DNA of 64,000 nucleotides from Methylocaldum sp. 14B. Its GTDB lineage: Bacteria; Pseudomonadota; Gammaproteobacteria; Methylococcales; Methylococcaceae. The stretch is taken from assembly GCF_002005105.1 (NCBI RefSeq), contig NZ_MSCV01000004.1:1-64000 (forward strand), written 5' to 3'. The notes under the pieces are model-generated. The model was given only the letters and a program-made list of their open reading frames with translations, had not been told where the DNA came from and searched no databases. A program made the translations under genes and the position numbers. Shown piece by piece: positions 8,015-15,620 of the stretch (positions are counted from its first letter, which is position 1; every line of letters begins with the position of its first letter).

Positions 8015-9706
8015 CTACCATCGATTACCGGCCCGTATCCGGGCCTGATAAGTCTGCATCCCACCGGAAAGCACCTTGACCTGAAAACCGTTCTGCGCCA
8101 ATAGCCGGAAGGCGTAATAAGCGCGTTGTCCGACGCCGCAGATCAGCCAGATGTCCCGGTCGCGGGGCAATTCGTGAAGCCGGTCGCGCAGGGTCTCGAG
8201 CGGCAGGTTTCGTGCGTTCGGGATGTGGCCGCCGGCAAATTCCGTTTCGCTTCGAACGTCCACCAGCAGGGCCGTGGTGTTCGCCAATTCGTCCCAATTC
8301 GCCAGGGGGAAATCCCCGCGCAGATGGTTGGCGGCGATCATGCCGGCCAGGTTGACGGGGTCCTTGGCGGCGCCGAACTGGGGAGCGTAGCAAAGCTCCA
8401 GTTCCTCCAGGTCGAATACCGAAGCTCTCTGCATCATGGCCGTGGCGATGACATCGATGCGCCGCGCCACATCGAGCTCGCCCACGGCTTGCGCGCCTAG
8501 AATCCTGCCGTCGGCCTCGGAGAACAGCAGTTTCATGTGGATTGGCTTGGCGCCCGGAAAATAGCTCGCATGGTGGCCGGGATGCAGGTAGATCTTTTGG
8601 TAATTCATGCCGGCTCGCCTAAGCAGCTTTTCGTTGGCGCCGGTACAGGCGATGGTGAGTCCGAATACTTCGCACACGGCGGTTCCGAGAACGCCATCGA
8701 AAGCCAGGGGCGGCGGCGTCTCGTCGTCCCCGCACGAGAAATGGTGAAGAATGGCGGTGGCCGCGACGCGCCCCTGCCGGTTGGCGGGACCGGCCAAGGG
8801 AACGAGCTGCCATTCCCCGGTGACCCGATTTTTCACTTCGACCACGTCGCCCACGGCCCAGATGGCGGGGTCGCTGGTACGCATGTATTCGTCGACGCGA
8901 ATGCCGCCGAGGGCCCCGAGTTCCAAGCCAGCGTCGGCCGCGAGTCCCGACTCCGGGCGCACGCCGATGCCGAGGACGACCAGATCGGCGGAGATCGTGT
9001 CGCCCTTGGATGTAAGCACGTTCAAACCGCGCTCCGGGTGCTGGTCGAAGGCCGCGACGCCTTCGCCCAGTCTGAGGCTGACGCCGCGGGATTTCAGCCG
9101 TTCGGCGGCATAGGCCGCCATTTCAGGGCCTAGCGGCGGCAACACCTGGTCGGCCAGTTCCAGCAAGGTGACCTCGAGCCCCAGTCCGACCAGATTCTCG
9201 GCCATTTCGAGGCCTATGAATCCGCCGCCCACGATCAGCGCGCGGGAGGCCCTGGCCGTTGCTGCCTTGATCTTCCGGCTGTCCGGAATATTGCGCAACA
9301 CGTGGATGCCGGGCAGGTCGATGCCGGGCAGAGGCGGACGGACGGGCTTGGCGCCGGTCGCGAGGACCAGCGCGTCATAAGATTCTTGCCGCGTCGCGCC
9401 CGTCTTGAGATCGCGCACCTCGATCGTTTTGGCTTGCCTATCGATACGGGTGACCTCGGTTTCCGTATGCACGGCGATGTTGAATCGGTTCTTGAATACT
9501 TCGGGACTGGCCACCAGCAGTTTGGCTTCCGATTCGATCACGTCGCCCACGAAATAAGGCAGGCCGCAGTTGGCGAAGGATACATGCGGTCCGCGTTCGA
9601 ACACGAGGATCTCGCAGGTTTCGCACAGCCGGCGCGCCCGAGCCGCGCAAGTGGCGCCGCCGGCCACGCCGCCGACGATGAGGATGCGTTTTTTCGTGGC
9701 ATTCAT
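8015..9706 (-). CDS. CoA-disulfide reductase / rhodanese fusion flavoprotein
   Basis: A 563-residue cytoplasmic FAD/NAD(P)H enzyme of the CoADR-RHD (Npsr-like) class, which reduces CoA-disulfide, CoA-persulfide or polysulfide. The FAD site RILIVGGVAGGATCAARARR is at residue 6, the redox Cys in FANCGLPYFVG at about 45, the NAD site ALIVGGGFIGLEMAENL near 155, the FAD motif WAVGDVVEV near 285, and a C-terminal rhodanese domain from about 465 with its Cys in ICGVGQRA. It lacks the MerA C-terminal Cys pair, so it is not the missing mercuric reductase. The ATG MNATKKR is chosen; the longer frame upstream has no family match. Confidence 0.88.
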   Translation of the reverse strand: MNATKKRILIVGGVAGGATCAARARRLCETCEILVFERGPHVSFANCGLPYFVGDVIESEAKLLVASPEVFKNRFNIAVHTETEVTRIDRQAKTIEVRDLKTGATRQESYDALVLATGAKPVRPPLPGIDLPGIHVLRNIPDSRKIKAATARASRALIVGGGFIGLEMAENLVGLGLEVTLLELADQVLPPLGPEMAAYAAERLKSRGVSLRLGEGVAAFDQHPERGLNVLTSKGDTISADLVVLGIGVRPESGLAADAGLELGALGGIRVDEYMRTSDPAIWAVGDVVEVKNRVTGEWQLVPLAGPANRQGRVAATAILHHFSCGDDETPPPLAFDGVLGTAVCEVFGLTIACTGANEKLLRRAGMNYQKIYLHPGHHASYFPGAKPIHMKLLFSEADGRILGAQAVGELDVARRIDVIATAMMQRASVFDLEELELCYAPQFGAAKDPVNLAGMIAANHLRGDFPLANWDELANTTALLVDVRSETEFAGGHIPNARNLPLETLRDRLHELPRDRDIWLICGVGQRAYYAFRLLAQNGFQVKVLSGGMQTYQARIRAGNRW

Positions 9707-10213
9707 GAGATCGAATCTCCAGTCAGCGAGTTGCGTTAGGTATTCACGGGCTAATATCCGAGCCAGGACGGCCGATTGTAGCGCTCGCGACGGGGCGGCA
9801 ACACCGTTAGAACACCCTTGGTCCGAGATAGTGACGCGTGGCTGGGTAGGCCAGAGCAAGGCGATAGCCAGTTCCGGCGCTCGACCTACGAACTGGCGTC
9901 ACCAAGTAGGTCAGTAATCCTTGCCGAACACAAGGAGTCGGCACATGGAATCGTCGGCAAGGGGTTGCCGACATACCAACCTGTGCCGCCAAGTAGGTCG
10001 GGGATCCTTTCGCGACGTAGCAGGCTGGCGAGCGTAGTTGTCGGCAAAGGATTGCCGACCTACGAATGCTGCGAACAGGGGGTGCCAATGAGGTCAGGAG
10101 GCCTTGCCGAACATCCCAGGGCGGCGCATGGCATCGTCGGCAAAGGATTGCCGACCTACAAATGCCATGTATCGAAAGTAGGCTGGGATGACGAAGGAAT
10201 CCCAGCAATCCCG
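9707..10213. repeat. Cluster of short palindromic repeats (GTCGGCAA family)
   Basis: No gene in about 500 bases. Three 20-base hairpins with the same 8-bp arms GTCGGCAA/TTGCCGAC and a 4-base loop lie at 9953-9972, 10040-10059 and 10136-10155. They are interspersed with degenerate half copies (TTGCCGAACA, AAGTAGGTCGG). Flanking GGTC/GACC bases are also conserved. Copies recur at 22.4 kb and 44.7 kb. Spacing is irregular, so this is a REP-type cluster and not a CRISPR. Confidence 0.85.
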
Positions 10214-10750
10214 CTAGTTATCATGCATGGGATGCATGGTGCCGTGAGGATGTCCCGGCATGGCATCCGAGCCGTGCTCGGCGAGCTGGGCGTCGAACCA
10301 TCGGTGTACGGCGGCGATCAGAGCGGGATCGCCGGATGAATAAACGATCTCCGCTCCATTCGGGAGTTCGCGGTATTCCACGTGCAATGTTCCCGGTTGG
10401 GCGTTTTTCAGCTCGGCGAGGCCCGGCATGTTTTCACCATGGATGCGAGCAGGATCGGAAAAATCGCCGCGGGCGAATTCCTCGGAAATCTTCGTCAGGT
10501 GCTGCCGGATGAGTTTGATCTGCCCGGCATTGGCCGGGTCCCGGACAACGACTTGCTGCACCCCTCCCGTTTCGGTCTTGGTAAAAACGTGCTGGGTTTG
10601 CTTGAGGTCGAAGGGCATGACCTCGGCCCCGCGTTTCGAGATTTCCTCCACGCGTTCCGGACTTGCCGTCTGTGCCGGCACCACTGTGGGTAATCCAAGA
10701 GCGAGAACGATCCCGGCAAATGCCCAAAGTCTTCGATTACGGCCTTGCAT
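10214..10750 (-). CDS. Secreted conserved protein at the end of the arsenic operon
   Basis: A 178-residue predicted periplasmic protein with signal peptide MQGRNRRLWAFAGIVLALGLP and cleavage near VPAQT. The body contains MPFDLKQTQHVF, VVVRDPANAGQIKLI and RWFDAQLAEHGSDAM, then a His/Met-rich tail (MPGHPHGTMHPMHDN) that could bind metal. Relatives are sometimes labelled aspartate carbamoyltransferase, but there is no such fold here. It follows acr3 by 22 bases and is probably co-transcribed. An ATG six codons upstream is possible. Function unknown. Confidence 0.7.
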   Translation of the reverse strand: MQGRNRRLWAFAGIVLALGLPTVVPAQTASPERVEEISKRGAEVMPFDLKQTQHVFTKTETGGVQQVVVRDPANAGQIKLIRQHLTKISEEFARGDFSDPARIHGENMPGLAELKNAQPGTLHVEYRELPNGAEIVYSSGDPALIAAVHRWFDAQLAEHGSDAMPGHPHGTMHPMHDN

Positions 10751-10772
10751 GACACGATCTCCAGTCAATTCG

Positions 10773-11930
10773 TCAATGCCCGGTTTTCAGATGCGCCGGA
10801 CAGCATTCTTCGTAGCCCGGCACGCCCGTGCGGCGTTCGTACCAGGCGCGGCTGCGGTTGACCACGCCGACGGCGAGCAGCATCACCGGCACTTCGATCA
10901 AGACGCCGACCACTGTTGCGAGTGCCGCGCCGGATTCGAAGCCGAACAGGGCGATGGCGGTGGCCACGGCCAGCTCGAAGAAGTTGCTGGCGCCGATCAG
11001 CGCCGAAGGACCCGCCACGCAATGGGGCGAGCGTACGGCCCGGTTCAGCAGATAAGCCAGTCCCGAGTTGAAAAACACCTGGATCAGGATGGGTACGGCC
11101 AGGAGCAGGATCACAATCGGTTGAGTCAGGATCTGCTCGCCCTGGAAACCGAACAGCAGCACCAGGGTGGCCAATAGCGCCGTCAGCGAGACAGGGTGCA
11201 GTACTTTCAGCAGCCGGTCCAGACGGGCGTATCCGTCCCCGTGGCGCAGAACCGCCATACGCAAGAGGTTGGCCAGGATCAGGGGTACGACGATGTACAG
11301 CAGCACCGACAGGAGCAGCGTGTCCCAGGGCACGGTGATCGCCGACAGCCCCAACAGCAAGCCGACGATGGGCGCGAAGGCGAAAATCATGATGATGTCG
11401 TTGAGCGCCACCTGGGACAGGGTGTAATGGGGCTCGCCGCGCGACAAATGACTCCAGACGAACACCATGGCCGTGCACGGCGCTGCGGCCAGGAGGATCA
11501 GCCCGGCGATGTAGGAATCGATCTGATCCGCCGGCAGCCAGGGCCGGAACAACTGACCAATGAAAAGCCAGCCCAGGAGCGCCATGGAAAACGGTTTCAC
11601 GCCCCAGTTGACGAACAGGGTCACGCCCACCCCGCGCCAGTGCTTCACGACTCCTTTCAGCGCCTTGAGGTCCACCTTGACCAGCATGGGGATGATCATC
11701 AGCCAGATCAGCACCGCAACCGGCAAATTGATCTTCGCCATTTCCAGCCGTCCCACGGTTTGGAACGCTGCGGGGAAAAGATGCCCCAGCCCTATGCCGG
11801 CGACGATGCAGAGGAATACCCAGACCGTCAGATAGCGGTCGAACAGGCTCATGCCTTTGGCTTTTTCGCCCGGCCCGCGATCAGAGGGACGGACGCTTCG
11901 GGTTGTATTTCGGAATTTCTGTTTGTTCAT
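10773..11930 (-). CDS. acr3: ACR3-family arsenite efflux permease
   Basis: A 385-residue inner-membrane As(III)/H+ antiporter with ten helices of the bile/arsenite/riboflavin transporter fold. The helix-4 motif AAPCTAMVFVWSHL contains the essential Cys, followed by GEPHYTLSQVALND and, near 315, GASNFFELAVATAIALFG. The C-terminal YEECCPAHL is typical of ACR3(1) proteins. It is the efflux step for arsenite made by the two reductases upstream. An internal start MSLFDRYLTV at 11852 matches many homologues; the upstream ATG is kept because it lies 22 bases from arsC. Confidence 0.93.
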   Translation of the reverse strand: MNKQKFRNTTRSVRPSDRGPGEKAKGMSLFDRYLTVWVFLCIVAGIGLGHLFPAAFQTVGRLEMAKINLPVAVLIWLMIIPMLVKVDLKALKGVVKHWRGVGVTLFVNWGVKPFSMALLGWLFIGQLFRPWLPADQIDSYIAGLILLAAAPCTAMVFVWSHLSRGEPHYTLSQVALNDIIMIFAFAPIVGLLLGLSAITVPWDTLLLSVLLYIVVPLILANLLRMAVLRHGDGYARLDRLLKVLHPVSLTALLATLVLLFGFQGEQILTQPIVILLLAVPILIQVFFNSGLAYLLNRAVRSPHCVAGPSALIGASNFFELAVATAIALFGFESGAALATVVGVLIEVPVMLLAVGVVNRSRAWYERRTGVPGYEECCPAHLKTGH

Positions 11931-11952
11931 GGCGGTAGCTTTCGCAAGCGGG

Positions 11953-12444
11953 TCAAAGAGTTTCCGTTCCGATGCGGTTGAGCGCCTCGGCCAGTTCCGA
12001 CCGGGAGATCCTTTCCACCGGCAGCGCCAGCAGTCGGCGGATACGTTTTTCGAGGGCCGTGTAGGTCGCTTCGAAAGCGGCTTCGATGGTCTCGGGACTG
12101 CCGGTGACGTGGGCCGGGTCCGGCAAGCCCCAGTGCCCGCGAACGGCCGATCCCAGGTAAACCGGGCAGGCTTCCCCCGCCGCCGAATCGCAGACCGTGA
12201 TCAGGATGTCGATCGGCGTGTCTTCGAGTGCGTCCCAAGACTTGCTGGCATAGCCTTCGGTCGGGAGTCCGTGGCGGGCCAGCGTCGCCAGGGCGTTCGG
12301 GTTGACCCGGCCGGTCGGATGGCTGCCGGCGCTGAAAGCGCGAAAACGTCCCGCGCCCAGCCGGTTGATCAGGGCTTCGCCCAGGATGCTGCGGCAGGAA
12401 TTGCCGGTGCAGAGTACGAGAATGTTGAGCGGACGCGGGTTCAC
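11953..12444 (-). CDS. arsC: Arsenate reductase, low-molecular-weight phosphatase type (second copy)
   Basis: A 163-residue cytoplasmic arsenate reductase. The catalytic loop LCTGNSCRS is near residue 10, and two further Cys (VCDSAAGEACP) mid-protein relay the disulfide as in thioredoxin-coupled ArsC. A GTG start is used because no ATG gives the right N-terminus; AAGGA lies eight to twelve bases upstream. It lies between arsI and acr3. It is about as distant from the operon's other arsC as two paralogues, not a recent duplicate. Confidence 0.9.
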   Translation of the reverse strand: MNPRPLNILVLCTGNSCRSILGEALINRLGAGRFRAFSAGSHPTGRVNPNALATLARHGLPTEGYASKSWDALEDTPIDILITVCDSAAGEACPVYLGSAVRGHWGLPDPAHVTGSPETIEAAFEATYTALEKRIRRLLALPVERISRSELAEALNRIGTETL

Positions 12445-12455
12445 GGATGGATTCC

Positions 12456-12884
12456 TTATTTTGAAGGGCTGCAGCAGCTCGAGGCGGATTTGATCTGTAT
12501 GGCCGTGTCTTTGCCGAAGGTCGGTATGCTGCTCAGCGAGTGAAAGGCCTCCCAGGCGATACCTTGGGGATCGACGGTCCAGTATTTGTCGGACTGGGCG
12601 TAGCAGCAGGCGGCTTGTTTTTGCGCCTCGACCGGCAGGGCGGCGTCGCTCAGGCCGCGGTTGACATCTTCCAGCTCCTCGCCGGATTCGACCTGGAGCC
12701 CCAGGTGATCCAGGCCGAGCCGGCTTCCCCGCGCGGAAATGGCGAAGTTGATGCGGGGATCGTCCAGCATCCACTTGGCGTAGTCGTCTTTCAGGACGCT
12801 GGGCTCGGTCTGGAACAAGGCGCTGTAGAAACGGATGTTCTTTTCGAGATCGTCGACGGCGATATGGACATGGAATCTTTTCAT
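12456..12884 (-). CDS. arsI: ArsI/CadI-family dioxygenase (C-As lyase-like)
   Basis: A 142-residue vicinal-oxygen-chelate protein. Candidate Fe(II) ligands are His5 (in FHVHIAVDD), His60 (in GLDHLGLQV) and Glu112 (in AWEAFHS). The Cys93-Cys94 pair in ACCYAQSDKYW matches the trivalent-organoarsenical site of ArsI, and the tail ends SSCCSPSK. ArsI cleaves the carbon-arsenic bond of methylarsenite to give arsenite. CadI relatives respond to cadmium, but the operon context here favours arsenic. It starts about 200 bases after arsD, across an arsA remnant. Confidence 0.85.
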   Translation of the reverse strand: MKRFHVHIAVDDLEKNIRFYSALFQTEPSVLKDDYAKWMLDDPRINFAISARGSRLGLDHLGLQVESGEELEDVNRGLSDAALPVEAQKQAACCYAQSDKYWTVDPQGIAWEAFHSLSSIPTFGKDTAIQIKSASSCCSPSK

Positions 12885-12942
12885 GGCAAATGCTCCGATA
12901 GGTTACTCAGGTTTCGCGGACATCAATCTTGCGGTTTCAACT

Positions 12943-13069
12943 TCACGTAACGGCGGCTCTGCCGACATCTCGGCCAGTGCCCGTTGTTGCACCGACGGCG
13001 AGGATAGTCTTGCCCGCGTCGCCCTTGCCGATGAGAACAGGAGCGCGGGAGCAGTTCGAAGAACCGCAC
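12943..13069 (-). pseudogene. arsA: Remnant of the 5' end of arsA (arsenite-pump ATPase)
   Basis: Directly after arsD, where arsA normally sits, the leftward strand encodes VRFFELLPR. One base out of frame, PVLIGKGDAGKTILA follows: a deviant Walker A motif (13006-13032) at the spacing seen in ArsA N-termini (PR, five residues, GKG). The frame ends at a stop at 12943, leaving about 40 residues. No downstream ATPase sequence remains before arsI. I read this as a deleted and frameshifted arsA. It rests on one motif, its spacing and its position. Confidence 0.6.
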
Positions 13070-13088
13070 AGTCGTCGATCGCGGCACC

Positions 13089-13661
13089 TTAGCCGCAGCA
13101 ACTCTGCACAACCGGGTGTTCGACCGGGTCTCCTTCGAGAAAACGATGGGCCAGTTGCAGCATCGCCCTTGCGGGGGTCTCCTTCACGCTCTGGGCGGTT
13201 TTCACGGCGCGCATCATGTCATCGCGCGAGACCCCCAGCTTCTTCGCCTGCTGAAAGTGATATTTGAAACAGGGCTCGCAGTTGGCGGCAATCGCGGTGC
13301 CGATCGCTACGAGTTCGGCGACGGCGTCCGTATAAATGCTGGGCGCAGGCGTTTCGATGTTCAGTCCTGCCAGAGACGCCAGTTCCGCTCGGGCCGGATA
13401 TCTGCCCTTGCTGCCGATTTGGCCGTCCACCAGAAGCAGAGGCAGGCATTCGTTACCTTCCTTCTCCAGCGAGGCCTTCACAACCGGGTTCGCCGCGAAC
13501 GCTTGCGGGGCCTGGGAAAGGTTATGGCGGGCGACCTCGACGCCTTGTTCCGACAGCCACTGCACATCGGCGGCGAATTGCGCGAGAACGGGGTCGACCT
13601 CAACCCCGCACACGCCCGTGCCGCAGCATAGAGCGGGATCGTAGATTTCGAGCTTTTTCAT
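13089..13661 (-). CDS. arsD: ArsD metallochaperone fused to an AhpD-like domain
   Basis: A 190-residue two-domain protein. Residues 1-100 are ArsD with the arsenite-binding Cys12, Cys13 and Cys18 (LCCGTGVCG) and the thioredoxin-like LPLLLVDGQI segment. Residues 108-178 are a carboxymuconolactone-decarboxylase/AhpD-type helical domain with Cys128-x2-Cys131-x3-His135 (NCEPCFKYH), the redox motif of AhpD. The C-terminus adds a Cys pair (QSCCG). ArsD usually hands arsenite to ArsA, of which only a remnant remains here, so the chaperone may now serve ACR3 or a redox role. Second gene after arsR-arsC. Confidence 0.88.
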   Translation of the reverse strand: MKKLEIYDPALCCGTGVCGVEVDPVLAQFAADVQWLSEQGVEVARHNLSQAPQAFAANPVVKASLEKEGNECLPLLLVDGQIGSKGRYPARAELASLAGLNIETPAPSIYTDAVAELVAIGTAIAANCEPCFKYHFQQAKKLGVSRDDMMRAVKTAQSVKETPARAMLQLAHRFLEGDPVEHPVVQSCCG

Positions 13662-13704
13662 GGGATTTCCTCTTATGCAAGTGATGAGGTGGGAAGTGAA
13701 AAGG

Positions 13705-14220
13705 CTATTCGCCATGTTGCGGTATATCGACACGTCCGATCTCGCGGACTTTTTGCTCCAGCGCGAGCCGTTCCAAACTCGCGGGATTAAGGCTCGCGAA
13801 CAAGGTGACGCGCCGATGAAGAACGGCGAAGGCTTTCGCGAAAGCCAGGCGCTTTTCGTCATCGGAACCGGTGACCGCCGCGGGATCGGGCACGCCCCAA
13901 TGGGCCGTGATCGGCTGTCCGGGCCAGGCCGGGCAAACTTCGCCCGCTGCGTTATCGCAAACGGTGATGCCGAAATCCAAATCCGGCGCGTCGGCTTGCG
14001 CGAATTCGTTCCAGTGTTTGCTCCGTGCGCCAGTGGCGGGAATTCCTTTTTTTGCCAGCCTTTCCAGGGCAAACGGGTTGACCGTTCCCGCCGGGTGGCT
14101 GCCCGCGCTGAAGGCGCGGAAACGGCCCTGGCCAATTTGGTTCAATAAGGCTTCCGCCATGATGCTGCGCGCCGAGTTGCCGGTGCACAGGAAAAGTACG
14201 GTAAAGGTTTTGTCGGTCAT
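13705..14220 (-). CDS. arsC: Arsenate reductase, low-molecular-weight phosphatase type (first copy)
   Basis: A 171-residue cytoplasmic enzyme with the P-loop FLCTGNSARS near residue 10, a Cys pair in VCDNAAGEVCP and the Asp loop WGVPDPA. It reduces arsenate to arsenite, probably coupled to thioredoxin or glutaredoxin. It overlaps the arsR stop by four bases (ATGA), so it is the first structural gene of the operon. The second P-loop Cys found in the other copy is Ala here (NSARS against NSCRS). Confidence 0.92.
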   Translation of the reverse strand: MTDKTFTVLFLCTGNSARSIMAEALLNQIGQGRFRAFSAGSHPAGTVNPFALERLAKKGIPATGARSKHWNEFAQADAPDLDFGITVCDNAAGEVCPAWPGQPITAHWGVPDPAAVTGSDDEKRLAFAKAFAVLHRRVTLFASLNPASLERLALEQKVREIGRVDIPQHGE

Positions 14221-14558
14221 GCCTGGGTTTCCTCGATGCCGGCGCAATCGGATGTGGCGGTCGGCTTGCAGGGCTTGCCGCTGCAGCAGTTTTCGGTCAG
14301 AAAGCCGAGCAGCTCGTTCATGGTCCGGAAATTGGCCGAATAGATGACGTAGCGGCTTTCCTGCCGGGACGAAACGAGATCGGCGTGGGCGAGTTCCTTC
14401 ATGTGGAAGGAGAGCGAAGAGGGCGGAATGCCCAGCGTCTCGCTGATCTTCCCGGCGGACAAGCCTTCCGGCCCGGTTTGCACCAACAGGCGGAAGATGG
14501 CCAGGCGGGATTCCTGGGCGAGCGCTGCGAGGGCGGTGACGACTGATTTGATTTCCAT
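14217..14558 (-). CDS. arsR: ArsR-family arsenic-responsive repressor
   Basis: A 113-residue winged-helix repressor: ALAQESRLAIFRLLVQTG, then the recognition region SLSFHMKELAHADLV. It lacks the helix-3 Cys motif of R773 ArsR and instead carries a C-terminal NCCSGKPC cluster, the arrangement of the Acidithiobacillus-type ArsR that senses As(III). It heads the seven-gene leftward operon. The -10 element lies only ten bases before its ATG, suggesting a near-leaderless transcript. Confidence 0.92.
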   Translation of the reverse strand: MEIKSVVTALAALAQESRLAIFRLLVQTGPEGLSAGKISETLGIPPSSLSFHMKELAHADLVSSRQESRYVIYSANFRTMNELLGFLTENCCSGKPCKPTATSDCAGIEETQA

Positions 14559-14559
14559 G

Positions 14560-14600
14560 GTTCAAAGATTATAGAAATATAAAATAATTGCAAGCGGAAT
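14560..14600 (-). promoter_or_regulatory. Promoter/operator of the arsenic operon
   Basis: Leftward, a consensus -10 TATAAT occupies 14568-14573, just ten bases before the arsR ATG, within a strikingly AT-rich tract. A dyad ATTAT-N11-ATAAT overlaps it (14568-14588) and could be the ArsR site. The -35 is poor (CGCTTG at 17 bases). Confidence 0.55.
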
Positions 14601-14608
14601 TTTCTCTC

Positions 14609-14790
14609 GTCCCCAATCTCCGGATTGGGAACGCTACCCTGGAAGCCCCCGCTTCCCGAACGACAGCAAGCAAGAGCTTGCAAGACCGGGTTCCCAAGCC
14701 CGAAAGCTTGGGAACCCGTAGAAAAAGAACTAGGCCGGATCGAGCCGTTCGTCTCGGCTCAGGACAAGCTTATCCCGGCCTACGCGGGCT
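14609..14790. repeat. Intergenic hairpin repeats (GGTTCCCAA family)
   Basis: Two hairpins: a CCCAATC/GATTGGG stem at 14612-14629, and a perfect 12-bp stem GGGTTCCCAAGC/GCTTGGGAACCC at 14688-14699 and 14706-14717. They are followed by a reversed GCTCAGGAC core shared with other repeats. Related hairpins are at 5.74 kb and 37.7 kb. They lie between the arsenic promoter and the end of modE and could also stop leftward transcription from the mod operon, although no T-run follows. Confidence 0.7.
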
Positions 14791-15620
14791 CAGTCCGCGA
14801 CTCCCAGTATGACCGACCCGGCCTTGAACACGGCATGGGCCGCATCGCCCTCGCGCAGCCCCATCGAGTCCACGCTCTCGTTGGTGATGGTGGCGGCGAT
14901 CGAATCGCCGCCCGCCAGTTCGATCACCACTTCGGAATTCACCGCGCCCTTTTGAATGCGCTTGACCGTCCCTTTCAACTGATTGCGCGCCGATAGGCGG
15001 TATCCGCCGAAATCCTTGACGATCATGACCAGCGGGGCCTTGATCAGCGCCATCGCGTCGTCGCCGTTCCTGACGCCCAGCGATTCCGCCGATTCCTTGG
15101 TGATGGCCGACACGATCGTTTCTCCGCCCTTGAGTCCTATGCATACTTCCACGGTGACCGCGCCGGTACGGATGTCGGTCACTTTGCCGAAGAGCTGGTT
15201 GCGCGCGCTTGCTTTCACGTTCAATCTCCTGAATAAGAAAATGAGGTTCGGGTTGTCCGCCAGTTGCCGGTTTTTCGCATCCAGGAAGCGGCGGTGTTCT
15301 TCCTGTAATCCGGTAAAAAGCGCCAATAACTCCCGGCCGACGGCGGTGAGCTTGGTGCCCCCTCCGTGGCGGCCGCCCACGGCGGTGGAAACCAGAAGCT
15401 CCGGCGACAGGTTGTTGGCCCGCTCCACCATTTCCCAGGCGCCTTTGTAACTTAGGCCCACATCTTTTGCTGCCCGGTTGATGGAACCCGTTTTTCCGAT
15501 GGCGGCGAGCAATCGAAAGAGACGTTCGTTGAGGCCGCCGATCAGTCGGAGTTCGCCCTCGACCAAGGCGGGCGGATCGATCTTGTGATTCGGATTCGTC
15601 ATCGATTGTTGGCTCTTCAT
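14790..15620 (-). CDS. modE: Molybdate-responsive regulator ModE
   Basis: A 276-residue full-length ModE: an N-terminal winged HTH (INRAAKDVGLSYKGAWEMVERAN near residue 48) and two tandem Mop/TOBE domains (about 135-203 and 207-275), each beginning SARNQL. With molybdate bound it represses uptake genes at CGTTAT-N12-ATAACG-like operators, one of which is upstream of this operon's porin. Its start overlaps the modC stop by four bases, making it the last gene of the mod operon and auto-controlled. Confidence 0.95.
   Translation of the reverse strand: MKSQQSMTNPNHKIDPPALVEGELRLIGGLNERLFRLLAAIGKTGSINRAAKDVGLSYKGAWEMVERANNLSPELLVSTAVGGRHGGGTKLTAVGRELLALFTGLQEEHRRFLDAKNRQLADNPNLIFLFRRLNVKASARNQLFGKVTDIRTGAVTVEVCIGLKGGETIVSAITKESAESLGVRNGDDAMALIKAPLVMIVKDFGGYRLSARNQLKGTVKRIQKGAVNSEVVIELAGGDSIAATITNESVDSMGLREGDAAHAVFKAGSVILGVAD

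Noticed and set aside
8015-9706. Mercuric reductase MerA
   Set aside because: No HMA domain or C-terminal Cys pair; the redox Cys and the rhodanese domain fit CoA-disulfide reductase.
9860-10200. Possible CRISPR array
   Set aside because: The repeats are short palindromes with unequal spacing and no cas genes; they recur singly elsewhere.
10214-10750. Aspartate carbamoyltransferase label for the secreted protein
   Set aside because: The sequence has a signal peptide, is 178 residues long and lacks the carbamoyl-phosphate motif; the label appears to be a propagated error.
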